A stretch of 64,000 nucleotides of DNA from Malachius bipustulatus (lineage: Eukaryota; Arthropoda; Insecta; Coleoptera; Melyridae), in NCBI GenBank assembly GCA_910589415.1, contig OU342633.1, positions 12,252,858 to 12,316,857 of the forward strand, written 5' to 3'. A model generated the notes under the pieces. The model was given only the letters and a program-made list of their open reading frames with translations. It was not told the origin of the DNA and made no database searches. This document shows positions 10,854 through 21,395 of this stretch, piece after piece. The position numbers and the translations under genes are program-made. The number at the start of each line of letters is the position of its first letter. Within the stretch, counting starts at the first letter, position 1.

Positions 10854-12407
10854 CAGGGTGCACCATGTATCCTTCTCTATATTGCTATCTCCTGAACGCT
10901 AAGAGATACAGGGTCGGTTAAATTAGAGAAAAGATGCGCAGTTTTAAGCCCATCTCGAATTCGTCAAGGCATACAAGATATCTGTGACTGCTCCTGAAAT
11001 ATCCTGAAAAAACTGAAAAATTGAGATTTCTTATTTTTGCCATATCTTTCTTATTATTGGAAATTAATAAATAATTTCTTGTAGGCTTACATAAGCCGTT
11101 AAGAGCTGTCCATCTGATATTTCAAAAATTTTCAAGGCCGACTAGATCCAAGAGTTTTCACAGTCAACTTTCGTTTTTCTTACGGCCGCCATATTATTTT
11201 TTTATGTCGTTAGTTATGTTATCCCCATATTATTTACTAATATAATAATACCTACTTATTTACCTAATATTAATATGCTTTGATAATAATTAATAGATTT
11301 AATGATTATGTTTTATTTAAGATATATTAATCAATATTCATTACTTCTAGATAATATTACAAAATCCAATGTCAGCAGTCTTCCAAGGCACTTTACTTAA
11401 TTATTTTATTATTTAATTCTTTGACATCCTGTTGTTGGACATATTATACTATAGCGTTCTTTCAACGCTGAAACAATGCAAATATGCATTTCTAGAAATA
11501 CCTTGGTAGATGGAAATCTTCTATATTCTACTTTCCCACAGGAAAGTGTAACCTTAGCTTCTAGAGGAGTGAACTTTAAAATATGAACATTTATTGTCGT
11601 AGAAAATATAATTTTGTAATAATAAGACAATTCAGTCTTACGCTGGATTCCGTAGTTTTAACATTGCTTGGAACAGTTTGTAATTCTCACAATTAAAGTT
11701 TTTCGCCTTTTTATTGTTTTATAATTTTTTAAAAACATAATTCAAAGGGCCCAAAACGTAAATCGTTCGATATGAAAAAAATAATGGAAACCAAAAATTA
11801 ATAAACTTCAAAAAAATTATTTTTTGTATTTTTATTCTTCTTTTTTCAAAGAAAAACCAAAAAAAAAATCGTCGAAAAACGTCAACATTTGTAAAATCCG
11901 CCGAAATAGTGCTTGCCTTATGGTTTTTTAATTTATCTATGAAATTCGGTCTAAAAAGTTGTCTTTTTTTAAAGAAAAAAGAACAAAAAATTTTTTAAAT
12001 TAATTTTTTGAAGTTTAACAATTTTTAGTTTTTATGATTTTTTTATACCGAACAACATAAAAAAACAATATGGTGGCCATAAGAAAAACGAAAGTTGACT
12101 ATGAAAATCCTGGGATCTAGTCGGCTTTGAAAATTTTTGAAATGTCAGATGGGTAGCTCTTGCCGACTTATGTAAGCCCACAAAAAATTATTTAGTAATC
12201 TCCAATAATAAAAAAGATATGGCAAAAATAAGAAATCTCGATTTTTCAGTTTTTCCGGGATATTTCAGGAACGGTCACAGATATTTTGCATGTCTTGACT
12301 GATTCGAGATGGCCACAAAATTGCGCTTCTTTGGACTTGTTTAACCGACCCTGTATCTATTAGCGTTAAGAGATAGCAATATAGAGAAGGATACATGGTG
12401 CACCCTG
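10854..12407. mobile_element. 1.55-kb CAGGGTG inverted-repeat element (family A), TA duplication
   Basis: The element starts CAGGGTGCACCATGTATCC at 10854 and ends with its inverted copy at 12407, flanked by TA at 10852-10853 and 12408-12409. The arms are long and close to identical in inverted orientation: roughly 10854-11215 pairs with 12045-12407, including GACCCTGTATCT-like and GGCCGCCATATT-like segments. The 830-bp centre is AT-rich without an ORF. A TA duplication and such arms fit a non-autonomous Tc1/mariner-like foldback element. It interrupts the Harbinger copy 2 transposase. The same family recurs at 60087-61060. Confidence 0.85.
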
Positions 12408-12515
12408 TATAGACCGAAAATCTCAGCACTCTATAAAACTGCAAGGAATAGCAAAAAAAAAAAAATCATGAATATTATGGTAAGGTTCCCAGGATCCGTA
12501 CATCCGTAGGGTAGG
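12408..12515 (+). pseudogene. PIF/Harbinger transposase copy 2, middle part
   Basis: Directly after the inserted element the translation resumes DRKSQHSIKLQGI, then after a run of A's MNIMVRFPGSVHP. This matches the stretch that normally follows the first catalytic Asp in HARBI1-like proteins (NRK.YHSINVQ ... GSVHD). It therefore pairs with 10131-10853. The frame is not perfectly restored: one base differs at the junction and the A-run shifts it. Loss of the second Asp region follows, since the LTR and other inserts separate this part from the C-terminal part at 15236. Confidence 0.7.
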
Positions 12516-12807
12516 ATAATACTCTTTCTCATTTAAATACCTAGCGACATAGTAAAAATGAGTATTTATATTGTACGAAGCAATGAAAATTGCTCCGTTT
12601 TACTAAGCACAATTATAATTTTCCCCCGTTTAAATTGATAAGGAATAGGTAATTTCAGGTCCAGAGTTATTGATGCTCCTTTTTAGCATTTCTAAAATTC
12701 TCTTAAATAAAATCGGGTGCGATAAGTGATAGATTGTTTAATAAATAGACGTCGAATAGAGAAGGTTTTATCCGGTCGTTGAATTTCAGGGAACCCAGCT
12801 TGCCTGG
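12516..12807. other. Short non-coding gap inside Harbinger copy 2
   Basis: No coding match is seen here. It probably contains decayed transposase intron or exon sequence between the GSVHP segment and the LTR that follows. Confidence 0.3.
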
Positions 12808-14480
12808 TGTCACGAACTTATCACTTGCGATAGCCGATTACCTACCTACCTACCTACGTCGTGAAGTCGCGGCAGGAATTATTAAATTTATAATAACATT
12901 TCTGTTTTCTGGTTTTATTTAATTCAGTCGAGCATTATTTTCATTCTTTAGCAGCGATGGGAATTTTCATCCAACAATTTTTTGAGTCCGTAAAGACGCG
13001 AAACGAATACAAACCAGAGGTAAATATTTAATACAAATCAGGCGATTGCAGTTTTTGCATAACGCAAAAAGTCAACTTCGTATCGACGTTTATGATAATT
13101 TCCAGAAATCATTTTCTCTGAAATGTGTTTTTGCGACTGGCGTGCCCTGCCAGTGACAACCAATGAGAATACGCCGTTTTGCGATTTGAAGTTGGATGAT
13201 GTCATCATTTATTATAAAAGGTAGCAGAGCCCTCCGAGATGGCTCACTTGGTCGTCGCTTATTTTCTCGGTCACTTCTTCGTCCGTACCGGATCGTTTCT
13301 GGATTATTGGTGTGTCCGCAACTTGTGTAGTACTTAGTCGAGATTCAGTTCTGAATTTATTACTTCGCATCCGTCCGTAGTTTGAGGGTTGTGACCAGTG
13401 TAGTTATAGGGAATTATTAGATTGACTAGTAGTAGTCGTGAGTTATTTAGATAGTCTGTGGACAGTTTCCTTGCGGTGTTGTGTCCCACCATCCGTTGTT
13501 TCGCCGTGTTCCCCGTGCAGTGTCTAGACCGCGACGTCACCGAACCGTCCGATACCACACCGCTTCGCAAAAACAAGGTACGTTCATAATTGTAATAAAG
13601 CCGAGCCTTACACCCCACATTCACCTACGACAACCCACTTGAATTTGAAAGTCCTCTCTCTGTTGGCCGACTCCTGTACAACGACCTTCCGGGGGAGTTG
13701 CGGTTTTCTGCCCACCGTTCTTTGCTTGGGCGCGGTGACCACTGGCCCCGGACGCTCGGTGGGAAGTTAACCCTAGCCCGTTGCACACGGAAGTGATCCG
13801 GTGTTCTTGGAGCCTGGCCTCAGATTCAGGCACACATACAACACACGCTCTTACACGCACACACGGCTCGCCGGCTTTTCCGCCTTGGTTGCTGTTCTTA
13901 ATTCGACGTACCACCGCCGCTCAGGGAGTTTACCAGTCGCTCGTTCCGATCTCATACTGGTAGGTACCTACTTAATTTATTTTGATCACCGAGTTATTTT
14001 ATTTAATTGCATTTTTTTGGACTGGCAGTGTACCCATAATAAAGACTGATCTGTGTTTTATTTATACCCCTATGACCCGTATGTAATTTTTTTTATAATA
14101 TTGTATTATTATTCGTTCACGTAAGTACCTACCAGCTTCCGATTTATTTCGAAGGAACTGGCACTGTGTTTTGTTTTATTGTTAATTAAAATAAACTTGT
14201 TAATATTTTGAGTCGTAGTCTATGTCATTTCCCCGTTATCTCGCCGACAGCTTAGCTCCGTGAAGTGCCAGTCTACCAGGTAGGTGCGTAAAGAACATCG
14301 CCCTGACTAGTTCCTTCAATCTGGTGATAACTTAAGCCGACCCCTGGCATTTTCCTTTCTCCACGAGCTACCCTAGGGACAAGGGTACTAAGAAAGTACC
14401 ATTGTGCATCAGGCACAGGGAAAACGCTGCGAGAACTTTCCCCAGGGAGTAAACCCTCACAAAAATCTGGCGCCCGAGAA
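12808..14480 (+). mobile_element. LTR-like unit with TATA box and primer-binding site
   Basis: A TATTATAAAAGG box at about 13209-13220 lies about 1.25 kb upstream of TGGCGCCCGAGAA at 14468-14480, a classic primer-binding-site sequence (its TGGCGCCCG core is that used with tRNA-Lys). A polyadenylation-like AATAAA lies near 14039. I place the LTR tentatively from TGTCAC at 12808 to CTCACA at 14461, with a six-base spacer before the primer site. No gag or pol follows: another element starts at 14597. So this is a truncated 5' end. ORFs on either strand here look accidental. A (CCTA)n run lies at about 12841-12856. Confidence 0.5.
13209..13220 (+). promoter_or_regulatory. TATA box of the LTR
   Basis: TATTATAAAAGG precedes a GC-richer stretch, as expected for the U3/R boundary of an LTR. 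Start-site position is inferred. Confidence 0.5.
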
Positions 14481-14596
14481 GAATTTCCGCCGACTTACGT
14501 AAGTTTTCCCCAAGCCCAGGGCGGCCTGTCACAATATCATACCTATGTCGCTATGTTCTCTCTCAAAAGTTACTGTATTATTTAACTTAGATTATA

Positions 14597-15203
14597 CAGG
14601 CTGATCCCGAAATGGCGGACACGGAATACAGGGTGTTGTAGAGGATGTTCAGAAAGACTGTAATTTTAAAACAAAAATGGGTTCCTCGGCTTCGTTACCG
14701 AGATATAGGCGTCCTTTTTCTAAACTTTAAATCGAAATGACGGTCAAATTTAAACAGCCTCCACTGGTAAAACACATGGTTTCACATAACTATAATGATA
14801 GTGTTTGCTTTTTATTATTTTTATTATCGGGAACGGAATTATAGGCATTCAAAGTTTATCTATTCCCTGTGTTCAACAAAACTTTTCAATGTGGCATCGT
14901 TGTTCGAATTCGAGATTTTGAATAATATTATCGAATTTGTATCCGCGCAACGATTTTAAGCTTTGTTGTGTTTCCATTTCATATGTTTCCATGGCAACAT
15001 CTATCTGGGTATTGTAGACCTACACATTATTTTTCTGCCTGAAGAATGGTATCCGGTGCAGCGTTGTGACTTTATTTTCTACAAAAGTGATCATATCTTC
15101 TTAAGGGAGCTATACTGGAGAAAACAGTAAATAAAACTTAGAATCTTTAATCAACAATGGATGCTGTGGTGCTGTCCGTGTCCGCCATTTCCGGATCACT
15201 CTG
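14597..15203. mobile_element. CAGGCTG/CACTCTG inverted-repeat element (family B), TA duplication
   Basis: The left end CAGGCTGATCCCGAAATGGC mirrors the right end, whose inverse begins CAGAGTGATCCGGAAATGGC. The match continues GGACACGGA. TA flanks both sides (14595-14596 and 15204-15205). At 607 bp with no ORF it is a non-autonomous element with mariner-like target choice, lying inside the Harbinger copy 2 territory. Confidence 0.8.
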
Positions 15204-15235
15204 TATAGTAAAAAGTGACTGTATTATATTCCAAA

Positions 15236-15585
15236 CAGGTACTTCAAAATAGTGCTTTGTACTTGCGTATAACTGAAAATGGCCACTTGCTTGATTATTT
15301 TCATAATCAAAACTGTCACCTTATCGGGGACTCAGCATATCCATTAATGCCTTGGTTAATGACACCATACAGGTAATATTATTCTAATACAAGCACCTAT
15401 GAAAACAAAAATTTATTAATATATTTTATTTCAGACAAATTGGTCGTTTGGTTGCTCGAGAACGTCAGTACCTATAATATGTCACATTCCAGGACAAAAG
15501 TTGTCATAGAGCATACTTTTGGTTTATATAAAGCTCGGTGGCGAATTCTGCACTTTAAATATACTATTTTTTTTCTTATTCTGTA
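15236..15585 (+). pseudogene. PIF/Harbinger transposase copy 2, 3' part
   Basis: The frame reads IGDSAYPLMPWLMTPYR with the second catalytic Asp. A likely intron follows (GTAATATTATT ... TATTTCAG, 15373-15434). After it come GRLVARERQY and TKVVIEHTFGLYKARWRIL with the catalytic Glu. It completes the transposase begun at 10131 and shows that everything between was inserted later or belongs to introns. Frameshifts near 15470 confirm decay. Confidence 0.75.
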
Positions 15586-15601
15586 GAGAACGTAAAGAGC
15601 G

Positions 15602-16186
15602 TCCAGACTTGACAACTGTCAGGACGATGGGTTAAAACCCGACTCCAATTCGACAGGCTATTAATTGTCTTTATACTCATTAAGACCTACCTACCTATGG
15701 TGTTGTTGTGATTCTTGAGTATACTTCGGCTTTTTAATATGCATATTTGATGTCAGTCTCGTAGCCCCTGGAGTGACTGCAACCCATAATACACATTGGA
15801 GTTTCACTGGGAGCCTGTGTTTTTTCTTGATAGATGTCGCTCTTTCTCGAGGTCACTGGTAACCGGTTGAATTATATTCCATATAGGGGTTTCGATTCAT
15901 ACAGTTCATATCCTTCCGGACTCTCCAATATAGTACGCTGACGAGGTCTAATGAGACCGAAACGGCCGTCCGTGCTTTTGGTAGTCTGGTTGGATGTGTG
16001 TTGCTGTCTGGAGTCGAAACTCTTTATTCGGGTTCTCGGGCGCTCCAGACTTGACAACTGTCAGGACGATGGGTTAAAACCCGACTCCAATTCGACAGGC
16101 TATTAATTGTCTTTATACTCATTAAGACCTACCTACATAATATGGTGTTGTTGTGATTCTTGAGTATACTTCGGCTTTTTAATATG
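15602..16186 (-). mobile_element. TRIM-like element: two 140-bp direct repeats around 302 bp
   Basis: TCCAGACTTGACAACTGTCA at 15602 recurs at 16044. The repeats (15602-15741 and 16044-16186) match over their whole length apart from a small indel. Read on the minus strand, the 16186-16044 copy is followed directly by GCGCCCGAGAACC, which resembles the primer-binding site seen at 14468. This supports a terminal-repeat retrotransposon in miniature on the minus strand. The interior has no convincing protein. TG...CA ends and a target duplication were not found, so a simple segmental duplication remains possible. Confidence 0.5.
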
Positions 16187-16814
16187 AATTTTTTTCTGTT
16201 ATATAAAACACGTGGAAAAGTCAGGTCATTGGTCAGGGTAGGTATTTTTTTCCCTCAAATTTCAAGAAAATGAATTTTTACTTTATTTTTCTTCTTTCAT
16301 TCCACCATATTTCATCTTTCCTTCCAAACCCGTCTGTTGTCGTCTATTATTTACTGCTGATATGCCTTGCAAGGTTGCCATATCTAACTGCTGAATTACG
16401 TCAGGTCATTTGGTCAGGTCAGATTCTCTCTCTATTATCCAACCCGATATATGACGAATTCTTGCGTTAGGCATATTATCATCTACGTGGCAACATTGGG
16501 AACGTTTATATTTTATTAGCTCTGCTAACAGCGCCGCCTGCCGGCTGTTCTTAGTAAATGCTGTCCTACTTGGCAACGTTGCGTTCCTTTGACTTGCTCA
16601 TTACAGCTGGGATTAATTCAAAATGGCGGCATATTTAGCTTTATTTGGCTCATTTTCATTTTATTTTTTTTTAACTCAAAACGGGGCATTTACGCAACAT
16701 TGTTCAAACATTTTCGGGTTAAATACGATCAACTTTACCTATAAAAAAAAAATCGCCAAAATCCGTGAGGTACCGCAATTCTTCAATCGCTTCCTTCATG
16801 CATAAAAAAACGTG
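16187..16814. other. Intergenic or decayed retrotransposon sequence
   Basis: No supported gene. GTCAGGTCATTGGTCAGG (about 16219) and GTCAGGTCATTTGGTCAGG (about 16399) form a short direct repeat about 180 bp apart. Confidence 0.3.
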
Positions 16815-17065
16815 CTTTTGCAACACAAAGTCACCATTACGATCTTCGACACCGAGACCTGCGACTGAAGATAGGTGATCGGGTGATGAAGCGGGAACAC
16901 CACCTGTCGTCCGCAACCAAGGGCTATGCAGCTAAGTTGGCTCCAAAATATTCAGGTCCCTTCGAAGTGAAAAAAATACTGTCCCCGGTTGTTTACCGCG
17001 TTCGCGACATAGGCGGCGGACCCCTGGTTACTGTTCATATCAATGATTTGAAATTACATTACTAA
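16815..17065 (+). pseudogene. Ty3/gypsy integrase C-terminal domain
   Basis: The frame reads HHYDLRHRDLRLKIGDRVMK, then APKYSGPFEVKKILSPVVY and GGPLVTVHINDLKLHY. This is the chromodomain-like GPY/F segment that ends gypsy pol. The upstream catalytic core is absent, so the element is 5'-truncated. It differs from the integrase at 49-996, which ends YKVMKVLDGDRY. The polypurine tract and LTR that follow fit this element. Confidence 0.8.
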
Positions 17066-17083
17066 TAAATCTGTCACAGGAAC

Positions 17084-17458
17084 ATGGAACCCAGTACTCC
17101 CGAGACTCCGCAGAGACGAGGTGTGAGCCAAGATTCCCCGGACGCGTGCTACCTATCTTTGCACGCATCTCCACTGCCCAAGATGATCTCCCCCATTGCC
17201 GACACGCCGCCCACCCCGGAGACGGGGCGGCGAATACTGCAGGAGATGCTGAGGAAGGAGTATGGGGACTCTCCAGCGGAAGCCAGTCCCTCCTACTGGT
17301 ATGAATCTCCCTCTAGAAAAACCGTGCCAAAGCCAACGCTGATTTGCAGTATCAGGCTAGCGGTACTGCGGCCCGCGGGCTGGCCACCGACTCGACGCCA
17401 TCGTAAATGCCTGAGGTCTGCGGATGGGAAGGTGCGATGGATCCCTCCGGTGATTTAG
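17084..17458 (+). CDS. Proline/arginine-rich small ORF downstream of gypsy pol
   Basis: An intact 124-codon ORF starts 18 bases after the integrase stop in another frame, just before the polypurine tract. It is rich in Pro, Ser and Arg, with PETPQRRG, PKMISPIADTPPTPETGRRI and the acidic LRKEYGDSPAEAS. No transmembrane segment or furin-like site is visible, so it does not look like a typical env. Accessory ORFs in this position occur in insect gypsy elements; I do not recognise its function. Confidence 0.4.
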   Translation: MEPSTPETPQRRGVSQDSPDACYLSLHASPLPKMISPIADTPPTPETGRRILQEMLRKEYGDSPAEASPSYWYESPSRKTVPKPTLICSIRLAVLRPAGWPPTRRHRKCLRSADGKVRWIPPVI

Positions 17459-17705
17459 GAGTAAATCGATTATAGACAGTCGGTTTTTTTTCGTGTTTTT
17501 TTTTTAAGGAAAGTAAAGGGGGGGGGGGGGGTAACGAAGTGTATTTTATTTATTTATTATTGAATTGGAATAATTTAATTTTTGTTCGAGCGCACTGGTT
17601 ATCTAAAGGATCTACGCTGGCCGAGATGCGACGGCCAGCCACCTCCACTGTCCCACCGGCTTCCACCACCGTAGCGGAGAGGGACCAAGAGCGATAAGGC
17701 TCGGC

Positions 17706-17713
17706 TATATAAA
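17706..17713 (+). promoter_or_regulatory. TATA box in the gypsy LTR
   Basis: TATATAAA lies in the LTR, about 160 bases upstream of the tandem repeats. Confidence 0.6.
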
Positions 17714-17865
17714 CAAGCGACCGATCCGAAAAGGCAACCTTCTTCCGTCCGCCTCCGTCCTGAGCTCTTCGACCAGTCTGTGTTTGTCTAGACTGGTGAA
17801 GCTTCCTATCCGGCCGCGTAAGTCCGTGCCCGGAGTCCCGCCGCCGCCGCCGCTACCGCCGCTAG

Positions 17866-18220
17866 CTGTGTTTGCCCTGTCTGGCGTTCCATCCACCCGC
17901 CGTAGTCAGCTGTGTTTGTCCTGTCTGGCTACTGCACCCTCTACCGCCGCCAGCTGTGTTTGCCCTGTCTGGCGTTCCATTCGCCCGCCGTAGTCAGCTG
18001 TGTTAGTCTTGCCTGGCTACTGCACCGTCCACCGCCGCCAGCTGTATTTGTCCTGTCTGGCATCCATCCACCCGCCGTAGCCAGCTGTGTCAGTCCTGCC
18101 TGGCTATACTGCACCCTCCACCGCCGCCAGCTGTGTTGGTCCTGTCTGGCTCCTGCACTCTCCACCGCCGCCAGCTGTTTCAGTCCTGTTTGGCGTTTTG
18201 TCCCACCCGCTGTATCTCCG
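17866..18220 (+). repeat. Two-type tandem repeat (about 43-46 bp units) inside the LTR
   Basis: About eight units each begin with CAGCTGTGTTTGTCCTGTCT or a close variant. They alternate for the first six units between type A (GGCGTTCCATCCACCCGCCG) and type B (GGCTACTGCACCCTCTACCG). The higher-order period is therefore about 88 bp. The last two units break the alternation. The spurious long ORFs on both strands come from this repetition. Confidence 0.9.
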
Positions 18221-18412
18221 TCTGGACGCTACACCCGCCACAAGTGCCCATCGAACATTTATATTAATATTACATCCAATACTGAGATATTGTTTTATTT
18301 TGTTGATTAATAAAAACCAGCTTATAACGCAATTGATTTTTATTATAGCCACAAGTTATCTCACACGTCGAAAACTGCAGAATCCCGAAAATCGCATCAC
18401 ACCGTTTTTAAA

Positions 18413-18685
18413 ATGCCGAAACGTACAGCTCAAGCTCAAAGTGAATGTGGTAAAAAAATCCGAAAATTTTTGTCTTTGAGTGAAAAGATTAATATTTTGG
18501 ACAAACTCGGAAGTGGTTCCACTGGTGCGTCAGTTGCTACCGAATATGGAATACATGAGTCTACTGTTCGGTACATAAAGAAAGCGGAAGACAAAATCAA
18601 ATCTTCTGTACAGGCCGCGGCTAAGTCTACCTTGAAAGCTGCGTATGTAGAATGCACCATTGAGCGGACTAGTAGTAATTCGTAA
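18413..18685 (+). pseudogene. Tigger/pogo (CENP-B-like) transposase N-terminal fragment
   Basis: The ORF begins MPKRTAQAQSECGKKIRKFL and continues SLSEKINILDKL, GASVATEYGIHESTVRYIKK. That is the psq-type helix-turn-helix of pogo/Tigger transposases and CENP-B-like proteins, which binds the element ends. It stops after 90 codons. The second DNA-binding domain and DDE core are not found downstream. A Tigger-like terminal repeat at 21301-21393 may be the other end of the same element, with a P-element fragment in between. Confidence 0.8.
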
Positions 18686-19060
18686 TAAGGCTGCGAGCAT
18701 TTTTGAGGATCTTGTAGATTCTCAACCCCTCGCGTCAACTAGTAATGCACATTTAGTGGCTTCTGTGAGTCGAACGAATGTGTTCGGATTTCAGAGCCTA
18801 ACGAGACTAGCCCTCCCCTCCATTTTCGAGGATGCTGAATACGATGGTGGTGGTTTCAACTCTTCTCGAGATGATCGCACCTCCTACAACGGCCAAAAAC
18901 CACCCCTATGAAGGGTAAATCACGGAACTTCTTTCTCTTTGCGACCAAACTTGTGTCACCCCCCGTTTTCGAGGTCGCTGAACGCAGAACCGTAACGCTC
19001 TGGTATTATGTGTCATGTAGCTTTAAATACTTTGCCGGCAAGTGCTATCCACACTGCTAA
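18686..19060. other. No recognisable gene between the Tigger and P-element fragments
   Basis: An 83-codon ORF at 18660-18911 overlaps the Tigger frame but shows no family signature and is probably accidental. Confidence 0.3.
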
Positions 19061-20000
19061 CTTCGTCGAGAACATTGACTGTCAGTTTGATATTTTCAAT
19101 TCCTGAAAATACAAAGACAAACCATACAGAAGAACACTGTCAATGAAGTTCAATATTCATATGGTAAAATTAGAGGAACTGCAGCAATATTTAAGAGAAA
19201 TAAAAGTTTTAAATAAAAGATCACTTAATCCCACATGTATAAAAGGGTGGATATCTAACATTAATGCCTTGAAATTGTTGTGGGAAGACTTGAAAAATAA
19301 TTATAATTTCCAGTTTTTATTCACCCGTAGATTAATACAAAACTGTATTGAAAATTTATTTGCAATAATTAGGGCAAATGTTACACCCGACAGCACTAAA
19401 TTTCGTTGCAACCTGCGAGCTGTTATGGTCAATTAGCTGTTACGGCCATCAGCTGACAGTAACAGTGAAATTGATGCCTCTACGTTTCTGTTGCAAAAAC
19501 AGGACATTGTGTCAAAAACAAAATGTCAGTATAAATGTCAACAGTAAAAAAAACACAATTAACTAACATTCAACAGGAAAATTTTAATCTGGCATAAAAA
19601 AATTCAGAATGTTATATCTTAGGATGGGTATGCAGTAGGTTACGTCATGAGCAATGTAGAGATGCTTTATGCAGTCTGACCAATGATTATAGCATAGAAA
19701 ATACTCAAATTGAATTTAAAAAATATAGTGAGAAATCTAAGCTGCTATTTCCCAATGACGAGGCTAAGAGAGCTTCAGACATTGTTAATGAAATATTTAA
19801 CACTTTTTATCAGTTTGTAGAAGAGTCCATCAAATGTAAAATCAAAATTAATTTTGAGCTGCAGTTTTAAAGAAAATCTGAAGACTGTATGTGAGGAGTG
19901 TTGCAAACTATTTTTAGATCAATATTTTAATGTATTAATTAATGCTTATGTAAATAAAATTAACGACAAAAAGAACGAAAAAAGGCTAGATTTAAGAATG
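19061..20000 (+). pseudogene. P-element (THAP9-like) transposase C-terminal fragment
   Basis: Pieces in shifting frames are the C-terminal third of a P-type transposase. YKDKPYRRTLS comes first, then LNPTCIKGWISNINALKLLW, FLFTRRLIQNCIENLFAIIR (compare the LTRRLNQDCLENLF signature of the family), CNLRAVMVN. After a gap come YSEKSKLLFPND and, near 19880, VCEECCKLFLDQYFNVLINA. The THAP DNA-binding domain, GTP-binding region and first catalytic residues are absent. Orientation is the same as the second P-type copy at 29-31.7 kb, but sequence divergence suggests separate subfamilies. Confidence 0.75.
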
Positions 20001-20019
20001 TGAAATTGAAAAAATTTGC

Positions 20020-20585
20020 CATAATAATTAATGAACAATGATTGCTTAGTCGTGGCAATTTTTTTTATAAATTTAGCCTTTATTAGAAATCTTTAGGGCA
20101 AAATTTTTGTATAAAATACGAATAATAATAAACAATATTTCAAACTTTGTGCTTTTTATTTTTTGTTATCTACTTAATTTTCTTATGACCACAAACATTT
20201 TATTTCTACCATAATTTCCAAATTATTAATGTTACTGGCATTCATCACATGAGAAAATTACAAATTATTAAATAATGATTGATTAGTTATGGCCAAATAT
20301 TTGATAAATTTATTAGTCTTTATTGAAAATCTTGAAGGCCAAATTTTCGTACGTAGAAAAAAAAGATTTTTTTTAAATAAGTTAATGGCCTTTAGCTTTT
20401 TAATCGCTATTTGGTTAGATAGAATATTATTAGATAAGTTTTCAAACTTTTAGAATTTTTTTTCTACGTTATTTTCTTATGATCCCAAACATGTTATTTT
20501 TATTTCTACCCTAAACTCTCAATGTTACTGGAATTCATCAACAAATAAAAAAATTCAAATTATTAACTAATTCTGTAACCAAATA
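20020..20585. repeat. Diverged tandem duplication, about 250-300 bp units
   Basis: The string AATGATTG.TTAGT..TGGC, then TTTAG.CTTTATT.GAAATCTT, then TTTTCTTATGA.C.CAAACAT and AATGTTACTGG.ATTCATCA, occurs twice in the same order, from about 20036 and from about 20273. The second copy holds about 50 extra bases. No gene is in it. It may be the non-coding end of the P-type element or an AT-rich satellite pair. Confidence 0.65.
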
Positions 20586-21300
20586 AAAAAAAAATTAAGT
20601 AGGTAATTTTTGTTATTATCTTAACTGTAATTAGCCTAAAGGGTGAAAGTGTGCGAATGGGATCATCTCCCGCAGCCAAATGAACTTCAGACATACATAC
20701 ATACAACTGTAATTAACTTCTGCTTGTAAGGAAGGTTGGCATAATGGAATCCTTATTTGAAACAGCTGTAAAAGCTTTAAAATTAAATATTTACACATCA
20801 TTCTTCTGTCTTATCATTTTTTTACAATAGTTACAAAATTGAAATTAATCCAACTCAAAAAGAAGAGATGTAAGTTCTCTTTTCGTTAAAAACAATACAG
20901 AAAACCAGCATTACTACAATATTATGAAATATAGTAACTGCTAGTAACCAACCACATTCTGTAGGGGGCGCTGCCGCGGCGGTTGCCAGTAGATCTAATG
21001 TAAACTGTTGTGAGTTGCGCGTATTGGTAAGTCTAGAGTATTTGGTTTTATGTAGGACTTGTAGTTTTTTTTTTTTTGATCAGAGTGATTCCATAGTTTT
21101 CTTAGGGACAGCTGTTTTTCATTTTTTATCAACAACATTGTTGGAATGTTTTCTCTGTCAAGGATAATCTAGGCTGAAGATTATTAATTGTTATTTTGTG
21201 TTATCTTCAAAAGATACCTATGTGCATTTTTTTATTTTTATTTTTGTTTATTTTAATTGTCAAAAGTTGCTTTATAAAATAAATGTTTTTTGAGAAAATC
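20586..21300. other. Non-coding AT-rich stretch
   Basis: No supported gene. It contains an (ACAT)n microsatellite at about 20692-20705 and a short GC-rich block near 20960-20985. Confidence 0.3.
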
Positions 21301-21393
21301 TCACTTTAACATTTGATAACCTCGCTCATCGCGGTTTTGCGCTTCGCGGGATTTTCCTGGAACCTAACCCCCGTGAACGGCGAGGTCTGACTG
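21301..21393 (-). repeat. Tigger/pogo-like terminal inverted repeat (right end)
   Basis: Read inwards from 21393 the sequence begins CAGTCAGACCTCGCCGTTCA and continues with CGCGAAGCGCAAAACCGCGA, the CAGT...CCTCGC...CGCG style of Tigger ends. TA follows outside at 21394-21395. The matching left end was not found near the transposase fragment at 18.4 kb. Confidence 0.55.
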
Positions 21394-21395
21394 TA

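Larger units (their letters stand above)
17506..18364 (+). mobile_element. Polypurine tract and 3' LTR of the gypsy element
   Basis: AAGGAAAGTAAAG followed by a run of G's (17506-17531) is a strong polypurine tract that primes plus-strand synthesis next to a 3' LTR. The LTR contains TATATAAA at 17706-17713, a GC-rich transcribed-looking region with internal tandem repeats (17866-18220), and AATAAA-like sequence near 18308. The exact ends are not certain: I see no second LTR and no duplicated target. The right end is placed near ATCTCACAC at about 18364, just before a Tigger fragment. Confidence 0.6.

Noticed and set aside
12841..12856. (CCTA)n as telomere-like sequence
   Set aside because: It is only about four units long and internal; arthropod telomeres are usually TTAGG.
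13334..13914. Overlapping minus-strand ORFs of about 96 codons in the LTR region
   Set aside because: They lie between a TATA box and a primer-binding site and show no domain. GC-rich LTR sequence easily gives such ORFs.
17084..17458. Envelope gene of an errantivirus-like element
   Set aside because: The ORF is only 124 codons with no signal peptide, cleavage site or transmembrane segment.
17912..18479. Long overlapping ORFs of about 130 codons on the plus strand
   Set aside because: They result from the tandem repeat whose units lack stops. The same sequence gives ORFs on both strands.
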